Assembly (NCBI GenBank): GCA_945877175.1
Contig: CAMCRC010000014.1
Location: forward strand, 1 to 42,895
Length of the DNA stretch: 42,895 nucleotides
DNA from: Klebsiella pneumoniae
Lineage (GTDB): Bacteria > Pseudomonadota > Gammaproteobacteria > Pseudomonadales > Pseudohongiellaceae
Reading direction: 5' to 3'
Under the pieces are notes generated by a model that made no database searches, had not been told where the DNA came from, and saw only the letters and a program-made list of their open reading frames with translations. This document shows positions 38,080-42,895 of the stretch, piece by piece. A program made the position numbers and the translations under genes. How positions within the stretch are numbered: position 1 is the stretch's first letter; every line of letters begins with the position of its first letter.

Positions 38080-39111
38080 ATGCTTCAGTCCGATAACACT
38101 AACAAACAACCATTCTTGTTTGTTGATCCACAAAGCGCACAAATTTTTTCACTGGCATGCCGGGTGGCGGTATCCACTATTCCGGTTCTAATCACCGGGC
38201 CGACCGGCTCTGGCAAAGAGATTCTTGCGAAGGTCGTGCATGAGGCTTCGCCACAATCATCCGGACCCTTTATTGCCGTTAACTGCGCGGCGATTCCTGC
38301 TACCTTGGCTGAGAGTCTGTTTTTTGGCCACGAAAAAGGGACGTTTACCGGTGCTGGCGTGGGTACAACAGGGTATTTCGAGCAAGCAAACAACGGTACG
38401 TTGTTTCTTGATGAAATCGGTGAGATGCCGATCGATCTGCAGCCAAAGATACTGCGAGCTCTTCAAGAGAAAAGAATTACGCGACTGGGTGGTACACGCG
38501 AAATCAGTGTAAACGTAAGGATTGTAGCTGCAACGAACGTCAGTCTTCTCGAAGCGGCAAAAAAGCATCGCTTCCGGGAAGATTTGTACTACCGGCTAAG
38601 TGCATTCAAATTCAATATGCCTCCGCTGTCGCGGCGACCTCTGGATATCAAACCTCTCGCGTATCTGATGATACAGAAATACGGCACCGATACTCTCGCC
38701 CCTGAGATATCACAAGCCGCTATGGAGATGCTTCTGAGCTACTCCTGGCCCGGCAACATCCGGGAACTCGAAAACGTGATCGCCCGGGCAATGATTCTAC
38801 GGCAGTCGGCGAATATCGAGCCAGAAGATATACAGTTCGACGAATATCCTGGCTCTGAAACCATAGGATCTAATGTTGGTCACGAGGGCCATGCACCCGC
38901 GCCCTTCAATGCCGGCGACACAACAACCTCAACCACTCTGCCCGGCTCTATGCAGCACGTTGAGCTAAGCAGCATTCTGTCAGTTTTGAATATCTCGGCA
39001 TCCAGGGCTGATGCAGCCAAGAAGTTGGGTATCAGCCAGAGAACTTTGCGTCACAAGCTGCGGACCTACCGATCTAAAGGGCACCGTGTGCCTGATGCGT
39101 ACGCACGCTAG
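38080..39111 (+). CDS. Sigma-54 activator, FleR/FlrC-like, without receiver domain
   Basis: A 343-residue enhancer-binding ATPase: short N-terminus, AAA+ domain with Walker A GPTGSGKE (40-47), GTFTGA (87-92; Thr in place of Ala), Walker B GTLFLDEIGE, R-fingers FREDLYYRLSAF, then a linker (about 255-290) and a Fis-type HTH ending SRADAAKKLGISQRTLRHKL. The HTH and its place before fliE match FleR/FlrC. FleR normally starts with a phosphorylated receiver; none is present, and no FleS kinase gene lies between it and the first activator. It is probably produced from the -24/-12 promoter and drives fliEFGH. Confidence 0.88.
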   Translation: MLQSDNTNKQPFLFVDPQSAQIFSLACRVAVSTIPVLITGPTGSGKEILAKVVHEASPQSSGPFIAVNCAAIPATLAESLFFGHEKGTFTGAGVGTTGYFEQANNGTLFLDEIGEMPIDLQPKILRALQEKRITRLGGTREISVNVRIVAATNVSLLEAAKKHRFREDLYYRLSAFKFNMPPLSRRPLDIKPLAYLMIQKYGTDTLAPEISQAAMEMLLSYSWPGNIRELENVIARAMILRQSANIEPEDIQFDEYPGSETIGSNVGHEGHAPAPFNAGDTTTSTTLPGSMQHVELSSILSVLNISASRADAAKKLGISQRTLRHKLRTYRSKGHRVPDAYAR

Positions 39112-39125
39112 CTGAGGAGATAAAC

Positions 39126-39482
39126 ATGGCCATCACAAACAACGTTAATGCTCAGTACCTGTTGTCCCAGATTCAGAAATACCAGAGCAGCATTCAAGCT
39201 ACGCAGTCGCGTGATCCGATCGCTGACATAAATACCACTAATGTTGAGCGCACAAACTTTGCAAGCACGGTCGCAGACGCGATGGGGCGAGCGCTGAATA
39301 ATGTAAACAACAGCCAGGAGATTTCGCGCGCCATGGTAACGCGCTTTGAGTCGGGAGGGGATGTGCCATTGACGGATGTTGTGCTGTCAATGCAGAAATC
39401 GTCTCTGGCTTTTGAGGCCACGCTTCAGGTACGTAACAAGATTCTGAAAGCGTACGAAGACATTATGAACATGCCTGTTTAA
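39126..39482 (+). CDS. fliE: Flagellar hook-basal body protein FliE
   Basis: A 118-residue basal-body adaptor between the MS ring and the rod, exported by the flagellar secretion apparatus. Family marks are in the C-terminal half: FASTVADAMGRALNNVN, LTDVVLSMQKSSLAFEATLQVRNKIL and the end AYEDIMNM. Length is typical (about 105-120). GAGGAG lies 6 bases before the ATG, 14 bp after the fleR-like gene, so it belongs to that transcript. Confidence 0.95.
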   Translation: MAITNNVNAQYLLSQIQKYQSSIQATQSRDPIADINTTNVERTNFASTVADAMGRALNNVNNSQEISRAMVTRFESGGDVPLTDVVLSMQKSSLAFEATLQVRNKILKAYEDIMNMPV

Positions 39483-39500
39483 CGAGATTGAGTAATTCAC

Positions 39501-41321
39501 ATGGCTACTATACAAAATTCACCGACAGCTTTAGCTTCAGCCGGCACTGGACAGTCAATCGCCGGTGCAATGAAAATACCTGTGGTGAGCCAAGCTCCGA
39601 ATATGCCGGCCAATCAAGAGGAAAGCCGATCTTATCCCACGGTGAAGGAGATAATCAGTCAGCCGCTGGTGCGGAAATCCTTGCCTGCCATCGTCGCAGT
39701 TTTTCTTTTTGCTATATTTTTGATTGCCGCGCTCTGGTTGAACGGAGGTGAATATCGCGCTCTTCATCCGGGAATGAGTGAAGTCGATCGGTCCGAAGCG
39801 ATGGAGATTCTCCAAGGCAGCGCCATACCTGTCCAGGTTGACAGCGCGACCGGCGCACTGAATGTTCCTGTTGAAAGTTACTATGAGGCACGCATGGCGC
39901 TGGCTGCTGCCGGAATTCCGAGGGATGTAAATACTGGAACGTTAGACTATTTTGACCAGCAGACATCAATGACTACCAGTCAGTTTATGGAAGAAGCAAG
40001 ATACACGGCCGCCATTGAGAATGAGTTGGCGAAAAGTATCACCAGGATATCAACGGTACAATCTGCACGTGTTCATATCGCAGCCCCTCGCCAGAGTAAT
40101 TTTATCCGTAACAGGGCAACCACCAAAGCGTCGGTTATCATTACTCCCTTCGCAGGCAGATCAGTCAGCCAGCCTCAGGTAGAGGCGATTGTGAATCTGA
40201 TCGCGTCCAGCATCCCGTTTCTGGCTACCACTGATGTTTCTGTTGTTGACGATCGTGGCAACTTGCTTACAAGCAACAGCGCCACGCTGTCCCAGGCTAA
40301 TGAGGAACTCACCTACCAGCAGTCTGTCGAGCAGAGTTATAAGGATCGTATTGATGCCTTGTTGGCTCCGCTGCTCGGTGAAGGGGCGATCACAAGTAAA
40401 GTTGATGTTTCAATGGATTTCACAAGAGCGGAATCCACGGTTGAAGAATTTGATCCCGATGGCACTGGGCCATTGGCCAGATCCGAGTCAACTCAGACGG
40501 ACATGGCGAGCAACATTGGCGCCCAGGGGGTTCCCGGAGGCACTTCAAACGTGGTTCCCAACAATACGTTGTTACTGCCCGCTAACGAAGCAGCTGCAAA
40601 CACTGTAAATGCGGCAAACCCCGAACAGGTGCGCAGCAGTCAAATAACACGAAACTTTGAAATTGATCGCACCATACGGTATATCCGTGATCAGGTAGGA
40701 GTTCTAAACCGCATTTCGGTGGCGATTGCCGTCGATGAGTCCATCCTGCTTGAAGCGGTTGCTGCCCAGCCTGGTGCTGGCGAAGAGCCTGCTGCGACAG
40801 AGATCCTCATTCAACAGGAAATTGAAAAACTGACGGGGCTGGTCCGTGCAGCAATAGGATTTGATGAAAATCGTGGTGATGTAATCACTATTGTTGCCTC
40901 GCGATTCTACCAAAATGCCGCTGTGACTGAAGGCGCTATCTGGTACGAACAGCCTACAATTATTGCATTGATTAAATACGCAATAATCGCGTTGTTAACG
41001 ACTTTGTTCATGATGATAGTGGTACGTCCGGTAATGAAACTTTATATGCCAGTACCGGAAGTGTCATTGGCGATTGGTGAAGAAGAACTGCTTAATAAAG
41101 GTGATCTCAGCGAGTCTGACCTTGCCATGCTTTCGTCAGGTGATGCGGCAGGAATTGACGAAATTAAAGCTAAGCTAAGGCCTAAGAAATCGTCTATCTC
41201 TGCGGACATGCTGGACACAGCAAACACATATGATGACAAAGTGGCGTTGATCAGACTCTTGGTCGCAGAGGATTCTGCGCGAGTAGCAAACGTTCTGAAG
41301 AAACTTATAAAGCCTGTTTAA
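39501..41321 (+). CDS. fliF: Flagellar MS-ring protein FliF
   Basis: A 606-residue inner-membrane protein that forms the MS ring and houses the export gate. TM1 is at about 55-75 (SLPAIVAVFLFAIFLIAALWL region), then the YscJ-like ring-building domain (about 80-270, MALAAAGIPRD), the FliF C domain (about 280-470), TM2 at about 483-505, and the cytoplasmic FliG-binding tail (DDKVALIRLLVAEDSARVANVLKKLI). Length is near the usual 560-600. It starts 18 bp after fliE. Confidence 0.97.
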   Translation: MATIQNSPTALASAGTGQSIAGAMKIPVVSQAPNMPANQEESRSYPTVKEIISQPLVRKSLPAIVAVFLFAIFLIAALWLNGGEYRALHPGMSEVDRSEAMEILQGSAIPVQVDSATGALNVPVESYYEARMALAAAGIPRDVNTGTLDYFDQQTSMTTSQFMEEARYTAAIENELAKSITRISTVQSARVHIAAPRQSNFIRNRATTKASVIITPFAGRSVSQPQVEAIVNLIASSIPFLATTDVSVVDDRGNLLTSNSATLSQANEELTYQQSVEQSYKDRIDALLAPLLGEGAITSKVDVSMDFTRAESTVEEFDPDGTGPLARSESTQTDMASNIGAQGVPGGTSNVVPNNTLLLPANEAAANTVNAANPEQVRSSQITRNFEIDRTIRYIRDQVGVLNRISVAIAVDESILLEAVAAQPGAGEEPAATEILIQQEIEKLTGLVRAAIGFDENRGDVITIVASRFYQNAAVTEGAIWYEQPTIIALIKYAIIALLTTLFMMIVVRPVMKLYMPVPEVSLAIGEEELLNKGDLSESDLAMLSSGDAAGIDEIKAKLRPKKSSISADMLDTANTYDDKVALIRLLVAEDSARVANVLKKLIKPV

Positions 41322-41328
41322 ACAGTGG

Positions 41329-42408
41329 ATGAGAAAAATGGCGGTTACTGAGAAAAAGAATGTTGTGGCTGAACTCCCAGCGGTGGAAATGTCAGAGTCT
41401 CTGCGTGAAGAGTTGGATATGATGACAACCACAGACAGAGCCGCTGTCATTATGTTGCTTCTGGGCGAGCAACAGGCGGCGGATATTATCCGTTACCTCT
41501 CGCCTCGAGAGGTGCAATCGCTTGGCGCCTGCATGGTGTCCGTAGCTGATCTATCTCAGGAATGCGTCAATGTTGTGCTCGATGATTTTGTTTCCACTAT
41601 CAAGAAACAGACAAATTTGGGGCTTGGTACTGCAGATTATGTTGAGAATGTCTTCAAGCGTGCGCTAGGCGCTGATAAAGCCGCCACCATTTTGGGCAGA
41701 ATTATGCCTGGGTCTTCGAGCAAAGGGCTGGAGATACTTCGCTGGATGGACGCGCGCTCAATTGCAGAAATGATACAAGGAGAGCATGCGCAGGTTATCG
41801 CCATTATTGTCTCTGTTCTTGAATATGATGTTGCTGCCGATGTGCTGAATTTCCTTAAGCCTGAACAGAGACCTGAAGTCATTCAAAGGGTCGCACTCTT
41901 GGATACGGTACAGCCTAGCGCGATGGATGAACTTGAGCAGATCATGAAGCAGCAGTTCTCCAGTAGCTCTAGTGCCAAGTCTTCCAATTTCGGTGGTGTG
42001 AAGACTGCTGCGAAAATTATGAATTTCACCAAGGTGGAGCTCGAAGGCAAAATCATGGAGGGTGTCGCTAAGATTGACGAAGAACTCGCCATGCGTATCC
42101 AAGACAATATGTTTACCTTTGATAACCTCAGTGGCCTGGATAACCGCAGCATACAGACGTTGATGCGCAGTATCGATCAGGAACAATTGATGATCGCCTT
42201 CAAGGGCGCTGACGAATTGGTTAAAGATAAATTCATGGCTAACATGTCGCAGCGTGCTCGCGCCATGTTCCTCGATGAGATGGAAGCAAAAGGGCCGCTG
42301 CGTATCACCGATGTTGAGGTTGCGCAGAAGCAGATCATGCGTATTGCGCGCAAGCTCTCTGACAAAGGTGAGATTGTGCTATCAGGTAGAGGTGATGATT
42401 TTGTCTGA
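41329..42408 (+). CDS. fliG: Flagellar motor switch protein FliG
   Basis: A 359-residue rotor protein on the cytoplasmic face of the MS ring. The N-domain (about 30-130) reads TDRAAVIMLLLGEQQAADIIRYL, the middle domain has the HAQVIAIIVSVLE motif (the family EHPQTIA motif, here EHAQVIA), and the C-domain (about 245-345) carries the charged torque helix NRSIQTLMRSIDQEQLMIAFKGAD and SQRARAMFLDEME. The family length is about 330-340. ATG 41338 (MAVTEKKN) is an alternative start. It begins 7 bp after fliF. Confidence 0.97.
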   Translation: MRKMAVTEKKNVVAELPAVEMSESLREELDMMTTTDRAAVIMLLLGEQQAADIIRYLSPREVQSLGACMVSVADLSQECVNVVLDDFVSTIKKQTNLGLGTADYVENVFKRALGADKAATILGRIMPGSSSKGLEILRWMDARSIAEMIQGEHAQVIAIIVSVLEYDVAADVLNFLKPEQRPEVIQRVALLDTVQPSAMDELEQIMKQQFSSSSSAKSSNFGGVKTAAKIMNFTKVELEGKIMEGVAKIDEELAMRIQDNMFTFDNLSGLDNRSIQTLMRSIDQEQLMIAFKGADELVKDKFMANMSQRARAMFLDEMEAKGPLRITDVEVAQKQIMRIARKLSDKGEIVLSGRGDDFV

Positions 42409-42895
42409 TAAAACGGCCGCAAATATTGATTGGAAACTCAACCAGCTGTTGTCTGCCAGCAAGGCGTCGCGGACTTATGTGACGCACCCACTTGAACAGG
42501 GAGCAATCGAGAAGCCCAAGTTTTCGCCGTGGTCGCCCAAGCAATTGGGTCAGTTATCCACCCAGAACCAGCCAGCGCCGGCATGGCAACCTGTAGCAGA
42601 TGACGAGGGCAGTGAAATCTCTGCGAATCCTTTCTCGCCTGAGCAATCCCGTGCGGCAACGCAGTATTTAGAGGCGGTAGCAATACCTCCCAATTCCCGC
42701 ATAACAACGGACGCTGAACTTGAACTACTCAGGTCTGCTGCGTTCGACGCCGGTAAAAGGCAGGCGCTCGACGAGTTGGGGCAGCAGACGGTGGACAACG
42801 AGCAGGGATTCCGTGATCTGATCAACTCGCTTTCGGCCTCAAAGGTTGATATGTCAGGATTACAAAAATCAGTCACCGAGTTGTCGATGTTCATT
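42395..42895 (+). CDS. fliH: Flagellar assembly protein FliH, 5' part
   Basis: The first 167 codons of a gene that runs past the window end. Its start (ATG ATT TTG TCT GAT) overlaps the end of fliG by 14 bases, with GAGG just ahead. The N-terminus is Pro/Gln-rich and weakly conserved (WSPKQLGQ, NPFSPEQS), then begins a helical region (AELELLRSAAFDAGKRQALDE) as in FliH, the regulator of the FliI export ATPase. The assignment rests mainly on position after fliG; the conserved C-terminal part is outside the window. Confidence 0.8.
   Translation, partial: MILSDKTAANIDWKLNQLLSASKASRTYVTHPLEQGAIEKPKFSPWSPKQLGQLSTQNQPAPAWQPVADDEGSEISANPFSPEQSRAATQYLEAVAIPPNSRITTDAELELLRSAAFDAGKRQALDELGQQTVDNEQGFRDLINSLSASKVDMSGLQKSVTELSMFI

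Overview
The window is chromosomal DNA of a GC-rich gammaproteobacterium. HemB carries the Asp-type (Mg-dependent) metal loop known from Pseudomonas aeruginosa. The gene neighbourhoods argH/hemCDXY, trxA-rho-ubiD, gshA, pckA and yrfG-hslR resemble the Pseudomonas-type arrangement. The intergenic repeats are of the Pseudomonas REP type (core GGAGCGGGC...GCCCGC). I cannot name the species. No rRNA, tRNA or CRISPR array was seen.

Layout. 1-9.5 kb: a CpxRA/OmpR-like two-component system (minus), a YheS-type ABC-F ATPase, an LTxxQ/Spy-like periplasmic protein, a membrane diguanylate cyclase, an Asp/Glu racemase-family enzyme and a flavodoxin-fold quinone reductase (plus), then a two-gene arsenate-resistance operon (ArsJ-associated GAPDH plus ArsJ, minus). 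9.5-16.4 kb: a periplasmic HtrA-like protease, a roughly 300-bp nested palindromic REP composite, argH (minus), and the heme operon hemC-hemD-hemX-hemY, whose hemY is unusually short. 16.4-21.3 kb (minus): ubiD, rho, trxA and hemB. 21.3-32 kb: a TVP38/DedA-FAD oxidoreductase fusion, dsbB, an orphan FliL-like protein, gshA coupled to a frameshifted pckA, hslR-yrfG, a secreted VOC protein, cysQ and a secreted esterase. 32-34.2 kb: two tail-to-tail secreted Sel1-repeat paralogues.

From about 34.2 kb the DNA is visibly AT-richer. It holds a small membrane protein, a DUF6445/2OG-oxygenase-like gene, a decayed IS3-family element, and then a flagellar operon (two sigma-54 activators, fliE, fliF, fliG and the start of fliH) running off the right end. 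The order matches the Pseudomonas/Vibrio fleQ-fleS-fleR-fliEFGH cluster, but the FleS kinase is absent and neither activator has a receiver or FleQ N-terminal domain. A clear -24/-12 promoter lies before the fleR-like gene. The layout suggests a kinase-free, rewired or laterally acquired flagellar cascade.

Most noteworthy: (i) the kinase-less activator pair ahead of fliEFGH, abutted by the IS remnant; (ii) a pckA frameshift lying exactly on a T TTT TTC slippery heptamer; (iii) a triple REP-derived repeat inserted in frame in arsJ; (iv) the concentric palindromic element at 10.74-11.01 kb; (v) a HemY that looks internally deleted. All functional statements are read from sequence motifs and family knowledge; no searches were run.
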